64,000 nucleotides of DNA from positions 1,070,914 through 1,134,913 of the forward strand of contig JAPFFF010000053.1 in assembly GCA_039105265.1 (NCBI GenBank). The letters run 5' to 3'. The DNA comes from Tritrichomonas musculus (Eukaryota > Parabasalia > Tritrichomonadida > Tritrichomonadidae). Position numbers and translations under genes: made by a program. The first letter of the stretch is position 1, and each line of letters begins with the position of its first letter. Positions 42,301-52,291 of this stretch are shown here, in pieces. The notes beneath the pieces are model-generated. The model ran no database searches and was not told where the DNA came from. It saw only the letters and a list, made by a program, of their open reading frames with translations.

Positions 42301-42527
42301 TACGATAAATTCAAATAATTGATGTCAAAATCGTAAATAACCATTTTGGAGAGCTTGATTTTCATTTTGTCAATTTGAACTTCTTGATCAGGAATGGTGA
42401 ATTCCATATGTTTTATGATACATTTAAAATCTTTCCCACAATTTTCTGATATTGTTGAATTTTCTTCAATCCCTTTAGTTAAGAGGGGTAAAAGTGTTAA
42501 TAGAAATAAGATTTTCTGTATTAGCAT
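39372..42527 (-). CDS. TULIP (LBP/BPI-like) ectodomain fused to a PqiA/LetA-like membrane domain
   Basis: Encodes 1,051 residues from ATG 42527, just after the initiator-like CATCATTTTTCTA. A signal peptide (MLIQKILFLLTLLPLLTKG) is followed by about 470 residues resembling lipid-binding LBP/BPI/CETP (TULIP) proteins, with alternating amphipathic strands, many N-glycosylation sites and a few Cys. A first membrane span lies at about 499-522. From about 562 comes a polytopic domain with the PqiA pattern: WARLLVPLLIFTNIALF, YTKLVIMAIIWMLPTTVL, and LDELGKWSLLDSYVMTLMLI. A second set of spans ends at about 970. The acidic C-terminal tail is cytoplasmic by prediction. Bacterial PqiA/LetA work with MCE proteins in lipid transport between membranes; TULIP domains carry lipids. 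A role in moving lipids at the surface or phagosome membrane is inference. Confidence 0.88.
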   Translation of the reverse strand: MLIQKILFLLTLLPLLTKGIEENSTISENCGKDFKCIIKHMEFTIPDQEVQIDKMKIKLSKMVIYDFDINYLNLSYFPEETQASNSIILRLQIIDVKMNGTIDVPSLLISKVQLKAVLTNLTAEIPLDFIKGSDDLMENVTIIEDSFYTNLDNFTITARGGSSFIIKPILPVIEKAAIGFINNETILYSLLNPLIEEYGGKLFEMINSYIRSEVNGPDEISIPLRNIQDLIPVIQSPIVDLLRYLLNDIVADPTNPLNINNLVNRFMGDTPGVRLTSLGKQFGFKVPIVISALIPESQTTVNFLIKELTVFGLNTWTDLSFLNPDSSSKFILDSHANLGNLKINVSTLLNFSTVDLNTSAVSHLSQDFDLYLELVDNTLDLDFQLAAIKGAGSNYTNAQYTNFDCLSKLIDDGETGVTKLLLNTTFKVFDYDTKGVLDGFIFNLVSFILDFFLRNNLDLVPKFLNGLIYEFLVQKELKGEITNKTCPYLHDEPIKEIDKPITIGCFSGAVFIALVMALIVALMTKKIRKNQQKMEDIDNEQDKEKPSTYTGFFRTDEEASLMMHPAIPLWARLLVPLLIFTNIALFISSNSGLGAGVFLKLLVGKDTKISLPSLFNFGLINSITEMWAAKSYFLSILICVLSCVWPYTKLVIMAIIWMLPTTVLKVHIRSRILRVLDELGKWSLLDSYVMTLMLIAFHIKLNFPIVNTRDIHNPTYLNIWVYPGYGFITLILGTLMSLALSHIICIINRKAKKYNKEEKVSAIKKGVYITQHWALNCLLVIILIFALALFTLGILIKSSSFDFAGLAGWFIDLLDKPTKKAYSVIDLGIGIPDAAEFPNSFGVRITQVIFFIVTVVVPYIHMIALFFLLFLPMTKKVLLHFYYVCETLYAWSCIDVFIISILATVLEIGQLTQFLVADKCDFIEPIIQNYFSEEYLVKGHEKCFVVITRVLPGSYFLIGATLLHTMATIWINIKARKLSKDEESSHEPKENETNFNEDPEGEMEDIESNSPYESNADLADKSETKKSKESQTDSMKSDQNRVVWERVYKQS

Positions 42528-43441
42528 TTAACTCTTTAGAAAAATGATGTTATTATCATTTTTTATTTTCATAATCAATTTTATTTTTTAATTTCAATTT
42601 TATATTTGATATCGATATGAAATTGATAGGAAATATTTTCAAAAAGTAGCTATGATGAAATTCGGCGAAATTATTTTTGAATAGTTGCTTTGAAATCTCT
42701 CAAAAAATTATGTGAATGTGAAATGAGAAATAAAATATATTTTTTATTTTAAGTAAAAAATAGAAAAAAATATTTATTCCTAAAAATATATAAAATATTA
42801 TTATTAGATTTAAATATCTCTATTATTAGTTCTATTTTGAAATATTATTAAAAATATTTATATTTTTTTTTTTCAATGTCTATTGAAATATTCTGAAGTT
42901 ATAAAATGAATTTGAAGAAATTTGTTGATTGTATATATTTTGATAAGTTTATTTTCCCATCATATTAAAATTCTCATTTTCATATCCGTATTTTTTAATG
43001 AAAATTCTAACATTTTTGAATAATGCAATTAATATTTTGGAAACAATATTTTAAATAATTATCTATATATTGAATTATTTTTAAATTTTTATATTCCAAA
43101 GAATATTACCAATTTTTATCATTTTTAAGAATGAATTTAGGAATTGACAAGTATTTAAATAGGAAACACAAGATTGCTTCATATCCATCAACAATAGCTA
43201 TTTTAGTTTTTACAAAAAAATGAAAAATCTTAAGGGGCTTTAATTATGTAAGGAAATGAAATAGTTGTGAGAATAAAAAAGTATGCACTTTAAGAATAAC
43301 AAAATTCAAAATTTTTTATATAAGCCAAAAAAAGAGTAAAAAAAAGTGATAATAATTTCATTTAAACAAGTTTTTAAAAAAATCAATTTCTTATTGTTTA
43401 TAAAAAATAAAAAATAAATTGTAATCATGATGATGTGAATA

Positions 43442-43916
43442 GACTTGTTATTCTCCGATTCTCGAGATCGATAATTGATTGACTTTTTGATATCGATACA
43501 TAAATATGCACAGATTCTCGAGATCGATTTCAGAGATCAAGAATTTTGTTTCTCAGCTTTTGATATCAGAATTTTCAATTAAACTTTTTGATAAAAATAT
43601 GATCGTATTTTAATCTCAAATATTTCATAAAAAAAGAATGTATTTTTTGATTTTAATCTTATAATAAACACCAATACATTATATTATTTATTTTTAAATA
43701 TTATTAAATCACAAATATCAATTATAAAAGAAGATAAATCTGTTTGTGATCTCGAGATCTCGGTAATTGATATCAAGTTTACAATTATTTTTATATCACA
43801 TTTCATATCTTATATCTTGATAATCGATAATCTCGATATCAGATTTTTAAACTGATAATCGAGTATCAGATGCAAAAAAGTGACGTTTTTGATATCGATT
43901 CTCAAAATAACAAGTC
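43442..43916. mobile_element. MITE, 475 bp, TA-flanked, with CTCGAGATCG motifs
   Basis: The left end GACTTGTTATTCTCCGATTC and the reversed right end GACTTGTTATTTTGAGAATC match over the first 11 bases and again at GA(T/A)TC. TA is at 43440-43441 and 43917-43918. The interior is filled with CTCGAGATCGAT, GATATCGATA and ATAATCGA words in both orientations, so the whole element can fold on itself. No ORF. Confidence 0.7.
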
Positions 43917-44728
43917 TAGATGTGAAAAATTCTTTTCAACATGGCGTATAGGTTGAGAAAACTAAAAAAAAAACTAGACGATGCTGTCACGTAAAAATAA
44001 AACTAATATTGTCAAATAATAAAATAAAATAATAAAATGATTTAGATGTCATGATGTTGATTGTTTAACGTGATTGCAAAATTTTTGATGTCAAGAAATT
44101 GTTTTTTTAAAAAATAAATTAATCTTAATCAAAATAATAATACAGTTAAACGATTCATAATGATAATAAAGCAACTTATAAAATAATTTAGCTGTCATGA
44201 AGTTGTATCTAAATGTAAAATAAATAATAAAGTCAATATTGACAGAAAATATATTACCAATTATGGCAATTTTTTATAAATATTTTAAATATTTATTTGT
44301 TTATTTAAATACGAGACACAATTACAAAATATTATTAGATATTTAGATAAAAAAATTGAATGGATCAAAAAACACGTTGATTTAAATCAATTCAAATCTA
44401 TAACAAAATAATTGAATACATTGCACAAAAAGTTATAAGAACAGTTAATTTATAAATTAGTATAACTTTATATTTTTATTATGTAGCATATTATTTTATA
44501 TTATAATTATATTATAATTCTATTATAAAATAAAATAAAATATTAAAATTACATTAACTGTCAAGTAATGAGAAAATTATTTTTAGATTTCCATTTTAAT
44601 TTCATATTTTTTTTATTTTTAATTTTGATATTTTATATTGAACGTATATATATTTATAAAAACATATTTTCAAATTGTAAAAGAAAGTGCAATGCAGTAA
44701 TTCAAAAATTTTTACAATAATTAATATA

Positions 44729-44957
44729 CAGTACAGTAACAAAACTAAAAACGTATTTTTAATGGAAAATTCCACTTTTCTGGGAATATTACCAATTATA
44801 CATTCAAATTTTAATTGAATTTTTTTGAGAATAAAAAAATGGAAAATCTAACTTTTTGAAAGTTTCTTTTCAATTTTTATTTTTTGTTTTATCTTTTTTT
44901 ATCAAAAAGTCCGATTTTCCTTTTTTTGAATCATTTTCCATTTTTGTTACTGAACTG
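44729..44957. mobile_element. MITE, 229 bp, Tc1-like ends (TA-CAGT)
   Basis: The left end CAGTACAGTAACAAAA and the reversed right end CAGTTCAGTAACAAAA differ at one position in 16. Flanking TA (44727-44728, 44958-44959) followed by CAGT is the classic Tc1-type boundary. Inner similarity includes GGAAAAT and CTTTTTGATAA words. Non-coding. Confidence 0.75.
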
Positions 44958-45029
44958 TATATATATAAAGATTCGACCAAAATCGAACAAGCAGCTTTTA
45001 CTTTTTCATAAAATTCACAGGCAGGAAAG

Positions 45030-45156
45030 AAATTGATGAACGGGCAATCAATTTAACGATCAAATGGGCAAGAACGAACAAAAACGGGCAATGTAAAAAA
45101 GACGTTTGTGCCCATTCTTGCCCGGGCACGTTTCGGGCGCCCGTTTCCCATCCCTA
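45030..45156 (-). mobile_element. One end of a hAT-like element
   Basis: Read on the minus strand the region starts TAGGGATGGGAAACGGGCG and continues with the GC-rich words GCCCGGGCAAG and AATGGGCA. Repeated ACGGGCAA/TGGGCAAG motifs follow on the plus strand. The GGGATGGG terminus resembles hAT transposon ends. No matching second end was found nearby, so this is a solo fragment. Confidence 0.4.
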
Positions 45157-45506
45157 TTTAATTCATTAATTTTCTGTTAAATTTGAAATCTTTCTAGTAA
45201 TATATAAAATATATGATATGTGTAAATAGTTACCCAAAAGTTATGAAATTTTTAGCGCTCAATTTTGAAAAAAAACTTCGATGATTAATTGAGTTTTTTT
45301 TCTTTTAGAAATTATTCAAGTGTTAAATTCTCTTTTTATTAAATTTATTGATATATTATTAATGATATTGCAACAACGTATTAATAAAAATGTAAACATG
45401 CACTTTTGTTCATGTAAATGTAATGCACTTTAATTGAAAAAAATTATATGCATGTATCTGAGATTTTCATACCGTATACTACTTTTTTGCATAAAAAATG
45501 ATGGAT

Positions 45507-46476
45507 TTACTTGATGAATAGAATCAAACTGTTTAATGATTGGGGAAAAAAAGCTATATCCGAAGGTTGGCATTGTTCAGATGTGTGTGCAAAGAAACGG
45601 AGGATTATAAGATTCTCATTTTGTGAGTTTATTAGGTTAATTGCTGGTAAATGAGGATAATAATTGTCCATAATCATGACTGCTGAATAATTGTTATTAT
45701 ATTTTCTCTATGCAATTTGAAATTGTTGGGCATTTATATACATATCTGAGTTCACTGCAATTGTAAAGGCAGGGAATTCTTCTTCTGCTTCTTCAAAAGC
45801 CTATTTAGGTTATGTATATTTAAAATATTATACGTAAATCATAATGTTTTATATTTATAAGTTGATTTATCTGATAAATTCTAAGATAAAAAAAAATCTT
45901 TTTCAAATAATTAAAATTGTTATCTATTTTAATCATTTTTTATTACTCATCAAAATATGTTTTGTGTGAGGCTAAATACATAGTGTTGGTGTCAAAACCA
46001 AATTCAACTTCTCTATCAGTAGTCTTAATTTTGGCGATGATTGAATGTAGCAAACGAATGATCGAAAAGTCGCATTCACAGGATGAACATGATATACGAA
46101 TGCATCTGTAATTGTGACATCTTTTTTTCTTTACAGAGTTCTTCTTATTTTTTGAATTTACTTTCAAGTATCCTCATTTCAATTTGCATCAAAATCTCAT
46201 CTTGTAATAATCATTGGATGTGAATTTTTTACTAATACCAATTTCTGAAAATAACTAGACATAATTTGTAGCGAATATTACTTTTATTTTACCTCCAACA
46301 TTATTCTGTTTCCTGTAATTTTCATCTTTTGTTTTTAAATTGATATTTTCGACTATCGCTGCAACTTGTGATGAACAAAGTCTTATTTTATTAGCATTTT
46401 GACTTGTCAAAATATCAAAATTTCTCAATAAATTGTAGCAATGCAAAGATAAAAAAATCAATAAAGCTGCTATCAT
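45507..46476 (-). pseudogene. Remnant of a DDE-superfamily (pogo/Tigger-like) transposase
   Basis: At 45507-45803 the minus strand reads about 98 codons with one internal stop. They include DNYYPHLPAINLINSQNENL followed by FFAHTSEQCQPSDIAFFPQS, which matches the DDE_1 pattern of Asp-x-x-x-x-His and then a PxHTSxxxQPxDxxxF core. Farther upstream, 45943-46167 and 46255-46476 give further broken frames (SSQVAAIVENINLKTKDENY) that could be earlier parts. The gene is decayed by several stops and shifts. No terminal repeats were found for it. Confidence 0.5.
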
Positions 46477-46786
46477 CGTTGTTCTTTGTGAATAGTGCCT
46501 TCGAGGATGATTTTTTTTTTTTTTTTAGCCTTTGTTGTATCTTTTGAATGTGATGTGATTTGATTATATTTTGGAATTCTCTTTTCTATTGCTTTTTTTT
46601 AAGCTATCATCAATAATTTTTTCCCTTTCCTTTAACATTATAAAGATTATTTACTCAAGAAAACTTTGCACATCTATTCAAAGGAACCTCATTCCTTTAA
46701 AATAGATATGTTCATTTATCAAACGTTTGATACTTATCAACACACAGAAGTAATATGATTATAAGATTAGATTCATTTCATTAATC

Positions 46787-46853
46787 AACATTCTGAAAGA
46801 TTATAATGACATTTTTTTTTTTTTTTTAACATTCTGAAAGATTATTATGACAT
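46787..46853. repeat. Duplicated 26-bp block flanking a pure T-tract
   Basis: AACATTCTGAAAGATTAT(A/T)ATGACAT occurs at 46787-46812 and 46828-46853, separated only by about 15-16 T. One base differs. It looks like a target-site duplication around an insertion consisting only of poly(T). Confidence 0.7.
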
Positions 46854-47883
46854 GTGTTATAAAAAATATTTTCATCTATTTCATATAACATTTCATTAAA
46901 ATTGGCATATGCGTCAAAAAAGATCTCTTTCAATTTAGACTTTTTTTGAGTGCCGATTTTCTTAAATAATATATATTCAACATATCAGTTTAATAACGTA
47001 CTAGATTAGTATCTTAAAAAAGTAATGAAACAGTAACATATTATATTTAAAATTGAAAAAAAAATCTCCATTTCCTGAGAATCCTAAGCTAGAAATTAAG
47101 ATGAAGTAAAACAAATCTAAGATATAACTTTATATTATTATGAAAAATGAAATAATATTTATATTACTTTATTTCTTTCCAATCATTTAGCAAATAAAAT
47201 TGAGAACCATAATAAGAAAAGATGATAAAAAAGTAATGAGCTATGCTTTATCATATACTTAATTACTCAGAAACTTATAAAATTTCATGACTTGAATTTT
47301 TTTTTTAAATCTATGATATTAGGATAAATTATTCAGAAAAACATAACAACAATATAATAATATAAAAATCAAGTTTGCTTTATAGAAATTCACTAAAGTT
47401 GAAAAAAATATATTATTGATATTTTTTCCCCTCCAAATTTATCATCAACAAAAACAAATATTATACTATCCATCAACTAAAAATTATTAAATAAAAGTTG
47501 ATTTTCTAATATATATATTGATTTAGGATAATGATAGTCAAATTACAAAATATTTAAGAAATCTCTAATATACTAATAGCAATAAGAAAAAATATCTTTA
47601 GACTATTCTCATTATAATAAAATTGTAAAAAAAAATTTGATTTAATAAATATATCATTTAATTTCATTTCAAGAACACTTAGATATTAATTAAAATTATT
47701 TATTTTTAACTATTATCCATCAAAATAATATTTATGTGAACTTTAAAATTAATCCCAATTTGTAATATTTCAGATATCTTTTAACCAACAGATAAATGAT
47801 TATTTTTTCATTAACAGATGCTATCATGATTAAAATAGTTCTAGTTAATTTATATTTTTTTATCATCAGATTGACACATGTTT

Positions 47884-47967
47884 CAAAGTTTTTGGTGAAA
47901 TTAACTTTTTAACAAGTGATATCACTTGATTTTTAGTATTAAAAAGTTAATTTCACTAAAATCTTTG
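47884..47967. repeat. 84-bp imperfect palindrome with perfect central palindrome
   Basis: Two arms of 29 bases (47884-47912 and 47939-47967) are inverted copies with three mismatches; the shared core is GTGAAATTAACTTTTTAA. Between them CAAGTGATATCACTTG (47913-47928) is itself a perfect palindrome. It could form a cruciform or a strong RNA hairpin, and may be a collapsed MITE. Confidence 0.75.
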
Positions 47968-48727
47968 AATAAAGCATTGGACAAATTCCAATATCATTAC
48001 ATATCATTACTTTTTATCGTGCTTTTAATCTTGATGTGCCTGATCACTTAACATCATTTATATGAAATACTTTTTTTTTTTTTTTATCGAAAACCAAATA
48101 ACTTTTTGAAATCTTAATTGAAAACACAAATATTATCGATATTTTTCAATTATTATTTATTAATTACAGATAAAACCAAAAACCTTTAAAGCTTTTAATA
48201 ATGATAATGAAATTAATAAAAATGTTAAAGTATTTAAATTCCACCAAAAAGCTGATCTCATATTTTATTCATTCAATTTTTGATAGGGAATTATATGATC
48301 ATGATGAAATTAACTTTTTCAATACTGAAATATCTATTGGTTTATAGATGGAATGAAAAGCAAATATTAGTAAATTGAAAATACAAATGATGAAACTTAA
48401 AAAACAAAATTTCAATTGCTTTCATTTTTTTCTGAATGAATTGTGAAAACATTTGTTTTTAAAATAAAAGAAAAAAAATCATCAAATTAGAAACTTGTTA
48501 TTCAATTTAGGCTGAAAATAAACAAAAGATAAAGAAATCCCTAACAAATAAAAAATGATTTACCACTTTTTCTGAAGGAAAGATGAATTAGAAATTTTTG
48601 AATATAAATATCAAAAACATATTCAAAAAATAATCTGCAAGTTTTGAAAAAATAATTATATAACTATTCAATATTGTTTCATTTATATACTCATTTGACT
48701 TAATTAATATATCAACAAGATTCCAAA

Positions 48728-49588
48728 ATGCAGGATCCTTTCGATGAATTTGATTGCTATTTTGATGATGATGAGATTGAGAGCTCAGTTGAAACATCAC
48801 TGATTCAAACAATCAATCAAAAGCAACAAATTCCATTCCCAAAGATAAACTTCAATTCCAAAAATGTATCTGAGGTACCTAAAGGGCCCATTGAAGTAGA
48901 AACAAAAAAGAATGAAGTGATTGCCAAACTAGATTTAACAAAGCAAACGCCAAATAATAATTCATCGAATTCAAGAATAAAAAGAAAAAGAGTTCCCTTT
49001 ACTCCTGGTGAAGATGATAAATTGAAAGAACTAGTTGAAAGGCTAGGAACAGGAAATTGGGTGATTATATCCAATTTCATGCCTGAGAGAACACCTAAGC
49101 AATGCAGAGACAGATATATGAATTATCTACATCCAGGCTATTTCAAATGTGAATGGTCTAAAGATGAAGATAACTTGCTGGTAAAATTATATTATGAATA
49201 TGGCCCCAAATGGTCATATTTGAAGCAGTTTTTCTTTGGGAGGAGCCCAAATTCATTGAAAAATCGATGGAATTACTTCCTTTCTCATCAACAGCATAAC
49301 TTTGCTTTAAATATCCAATTTCCTCAGAGTCAAAAACCAAGTGCATGCAATGAAAAGCAGTGCCTAACAAATACAAATTTACATATGCAAGGTAGTGATG
49401 ATAGAACAGAGATTCCATCAAATAATTTTGCTGAAGAAAAAGATGAAGATAAAAATGGAAATGCGGACCAAAATCAAGAAAAAATAGAAGATAGAGTATT
49501 ACGGATTGTAGAACAAGAAAATGAAATTTTTGATCTCATAAATAATTCGATCATTTATAATGAAGATGATTGGTTTTTAATCAATTAA
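48728..49588 (+). CDS. R2R3 Myb DNA-binding protein
   Basis: Encodes 286 residues from ATG 48728. An acidic start (DPFDEFDCYFDDDEIESS) could act as an activation region. Two Myb repeats lie at about residues 95-195: RVPFTPGEDDKLKELV with W in GNWVII and TPKQCRDRYMNYLHPGY, then EWSKDEDNLLV, GPKWSYLKQFF and NSLKNRWNYF. The tail is Asn/Glu-rich and ends in an acidic-aromatic NEDDWFLIN. The repeat core is close to the paralogues at 5649 and 9719 (CRDRYMNYL shared), but it is a clearly separate gene. Preceding KRKR is a likely nuclear signal. Predicted nuclear transcription regulator. Confidence 0.92.
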   Translation: MQDPFDEFDCYFDDDEIESSVETSLIQTINQKQQIPFPKINFNSKNVSEVPKGPIEVETKKNEVIAKLDLTKQTPNNNSSNSRIKRKRVPFTPGEDDKLKELVERLGTGNWVIISNFMPERTPKQCRDRYMNYLHPGYFKCEWSKDEDNLLVKLYYEYGPKWSYLKQFFFGRSPNSLKNRWNYFLSHQQHNFALNIQFPQSQKPSACNEKQCLTNTNLHMQGSDDRTEIPSNNFAEEKDEDKNGNADQNQEKIEDRVLRIVEQENEIFDLINNSIIYNEDDWFLIN

Positions 49589-49930
49589 ATAAAAAATTTC
49601 ATTTTAGAGCATACAATTTATTGTTTTTTATTAAAACGTTTTGCAATTTATATGATTAATAATAGTTACATATATGAAAACTCTTTTTAAATCTGACTGT
49701 TATTGAGAATTTATATGTGAACATTCAAGTAACAGAAATTTAAATAAAATTCATTAAAATAATAAAAATTTTATTGATAAGTTAAATGGTTTAAGGCCAT
49801 CCACATATTTATACAGTGAAATTTTTGAAAGAAAATCCATTCAATTTGATATATTTTCTTTCAATTAAAATAAAAATTTGAGTAAAATAAAACGGGATAA
49901 ATCATATACTATTTATTAATATATACAAAC
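49589..49930. other. Convergent intergenic region, 342 bp
   Basis: Lies between the 3' ends of the Myb and BTB/F5-8C genes, so it carries both 3' processing regions. AT-rich; no structure recognised beyond TAAATAAAA-type runs after each stop. Confidence 0.5.
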
Positions 49931-52021
49931 TCATGAAGAATAATATTTTCCAAAGAATTCTATATTAGCAATAGTGAACACAAAATTATTACGTGGGCTT
50001 TTTCCAGTCATTCTTAATTGAATGTATCTATATCTTTGGTCAATTGCCGATTTATCCTGGATATTGAATGTGCAACTTTTCGATTTAGAACAAAGGCAAC
50101 GGTCATTTGAATGCGAATCAATGTTGATCCAATCAATCTTGTCATTTGAACCTTCAAGGACCCACGACACGAGGAAATTGGCAATTCTCTGGTTCGCCGA
50201 CTTGATTGAATAAGCAGACACAGCGATTTTATGCGTCTTAAAATCGAAGCAAATGAACGAATTTGGATCAGATTCTGACGTGTAGTTTACACCGTTATAG
50301 CCGTAATCAACAAGGGATGAAAAAGTGCCAGCGTCTTCATCCCTGTTGCCGGTGGTGATGATGATCCCTTTGTCGTTGATGTTGCCTTTGTGGAACTTCG
50401 CCAGCTCGAAAAAGATGCCCTGGAATTGCTCGCTCTGGAAGGATTTTGAGAGGATCAATTTGTCACTTTTTTTAGAGGTCGGACTCTCTGTCACTTTTGC
50501 TTCTTTCTGGAGTGACGATAATGAATCAATCGACGAAGACGATGATACTGTCGACGATGAAAGAGAGGACGATGAAACATCAAGTTCTTCGTCTTCGTTT
50601 GTCAGAAAATTTTTCACTTTTTGAGAGGTTTTCTTTGGTTTCTCTTTCTTCGACTTGGGATGCTTCTCGGCGGTTTCTTTCGGTTGGGTCAATTGAGTGG
50701 TTTGTTTGGGTGAAACTTTTTGAATTGACTCTGTTTGGTTATCTGATTTTGTTTGCACTTTTTCAATGCTTGTCTGAACTTGCTTTGATTGGACGTCCTC
50801 TCTTTGACCATTCTTGTTTACTTGCTCTTTTTCATTTTGGATGACATTTTGTGTTGATTTTGATCGTTCTTTTTCATTTTGATCGTCTTTTTGAGAATTT
50901 TTTGGCTGCTCTTTTTGATTTATTAAATTGACTTGATTTTGATCGTCTTTTTGATATGTTTTTGGCGAGGCTGTTTTTGATTGATTACTTGATTCAACAC
51001 TTTTTGATTGACTATTTGGTTCCATACTTTTTGTGAGATTATTTGGCTCAACATTTTTGGCTTGGAACATCATTTTGTAATTATTAATTATCTCTTCTTG
51101 CTGCTGTATCTTGCGCAACATCTCAGACATCTCTTTTTCTCTCTCTTCCTGCATTTTTTCCAGCTTTTGAATTCTCTCCGAGTAGGATGACTCGATTTTC
51201 TTCAGTTTTTCGTCAATTTCTTCAAATTTTTGCTGATTTTTGCAATCTTCAGCTGTCGAAGGAATAAAAACAGAAGACAAATACTCTTTGCTTAGAAGTT
51301 CTTCAATTTCTTCCTCAGACATTTTATTGTAATTCAAAGAACCAATCAAAATTTGAAGATCTTCTTTCTCTTTGGATGAATTTTGGTTCTCGCTGTGATT
51401 CGATTCGTATTTTTCAATCATCTTTTTGATAAATTGGTATAATAAATGATGGTTTTTGAGAACTTTCTTTGGAGAACTGAAAATTCTATGTAATACTGAT
51501 ATTGGTAATTGCATTAAGTTGTCATTTTGGAGACAAATATCTAAATGCTTTGATATGAGCTCTTCTTTGACTGAATCAATTTCTTTTTCTGCTTGGCTTG
51601 AATCTAAAATATTTTGATTTGACGAGGAAAGTTGATTAATAAGTGATTGGAGATCGGGACGATTTTGAATAAATTTTTCAATTACACTCTGAAGTTCATA
51701 ATATTGGTACTTTGTACTAAGCTTTTGATATATCTGGAAATTGCTTTCATTTAAAGAAATTGATTTGGTTCTAATTGACTCAATAAATTCTTTAAAACTC
51801 GCAACAGAGCAATCATCATGAATAAATAATTCATTTGTATTGCTCATTTCAAAACGTTGCTGCTTGAAATATCGAAGTTTTCTGAAAAATTCATCTTTTG
51901 AAGTTTTAAATTCTTCAACTGGCTCCATTATTTGTCCTTCTCTTTCTTCTTTTCCTTTGTAAATAATTGTAAAGTCATTAACAAAAATGGTATCAGGAAT
52001 TTCAACATCATAATTGCTCAT
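49931..52021 (-). CDS. BTB/BACK-like, coiled-coil protein with C-terminal F5/8 type C-like domain
   Basis: I take the Met at 52021 (MSNYDVEIPDTIFVNDFTII) as start, giving 696 residues; an ATG four codons earlier (52033) is possible. Residues 1 to about 130 follow the trichomonad BTB-like layout, and a BACK-like helical part follows (SVLHRIFSSPKKVLKNHHLL). A coiled coil lies at about 265-325 (KLEKMQEEREKEMSEMLRKI). Then come Gln/Lys/Asp-rich linker repeats (QKDDQN) and a poly-Ser stretch. The last 155 residues form a discoidin-like beta domain (GIFFELAKFHKGNINDKG; IKSANQRIANFLVSWVLEGS; YRYIQLRMTG; ANIEFFGKY). Such proteins are numerous in trichomonads; the discoidin-like part may bind a partner or glycan, inside the cell since no signal peptide is present. 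GC rises from 25% at the start to about 50% near 50350. Confidence 0.85.
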   Translation of the reverse strand: MSNYDVEIPDTIFVNDFTIIYKGKEEREGQIMEPVEEFKTSKDEFFRKLRYFKQQRFEMSNTNELFIHDDCSVASFKEFIESIRTKSISLNESNFQIYQKLSTKYQYYELQSVIEKFIQNRPDLQSLINQLSSSNQNILDSSQAEKEIDSVKEELISKHLDICLQNDNLMQLPISVLHRIFSSPKKVLKNHHLLYQFIKKMIEKYESNHSENQNSSKEKEDLQILIGSLNYNKMSEEEIEELLSKEYLSSVFIPSTAEDCKNQQKFEEIDEKLKKIESSYSERIQKLEKMQEEREKEMSEMLRKIQQQEEIINNYKMMFQAKNVEPNNLTKSMEPNSQSKSVESSNQSKTASPKTYQKDDQNQVNLINQKEQPKNSQKDDQNEKERSKSTQNVIQNEKEQVNKNGQREDVQSKQVQTSIEKVQTKSDNQTESIQKVSPKQTTQLTQPKETAEKHPKSKKEKPKKTSQKVKNFLTNEDEELDVSSSSLSSSTVSSSSSIDSLSSLQKEAKVTESPTSKKSDKLILSKSFQSEQFQGIFFELAKFHKGNINDKGIIITTGNRDEDAGTFSSLVDYGYNGVNYTSESDPNSFICFDFKTHKIAVSAYSIKSANQRIANFLVSWVLEGSNDKIDWINIDSHSNDRCLCSKSKSCTFNIQDKSAIDQRYRYIQLRMTGKSPRNNFVFTIANIEFFGKYYSS

Positions 52022-52033
52022 TGTAAAAATCAT

Positions 52034-52291
52034 CTAAAGTTCTCAATTATAACACATATCTTCAGAAATTTGGGTAAATAATAAAAAAATTTATTTTAAA
52101 TAGATCTCAATAAATTTTGCATTTTAATTAAATTAATATTTATTTAATGATATTAATTAATGCTAAAATAATAAAAATTTGTTTGTTAAAACCATTTTTT
52201 TACTTTTTTATGAGATTTTTTTAAAATAATATTTTTAATAACAAGTTTATGCAACGATTAAATAAGGTCAAATTACAAAATTTTTAATAAA
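52034..52291. promoter_or_regulatory. Divergent promoter region, 258 bp
   Basis: Lies between the oppositely transcribed F5/8C-type gene and tandem-kinase gene and so must carry both promoters. Very AT-rich; I see no exact initiator match at either start. Confidence 0.45.

Larger units (their letters stand above)
42528..48727. other. 6.2-kb gene-poor region
   Basis: Holds the MITEs at 43442-43916 and 44729-44957, a hAT-like end at 45030-45156, a DDE transposase remnant (45507-46476), a duplicated block around a T-tract (46787-46853) and a cruciform-forming palindrome (47884-47967). Sections 42528-43430 and 47000-47860 are AT-rich with nothing recognised. Around 43950-44580, words of the type NTGTCATGATGTTG recur several times at 40-60-base spacing, which may be degenerate tandem repeats. 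Confidence 0.6.

Noticed and set aside
43950-44580. Tandem array of NTGTCATGATGTTG-like words
   Set aside because: Copies are short and irregularly spaced; I could not establish a repeat unit by eye.
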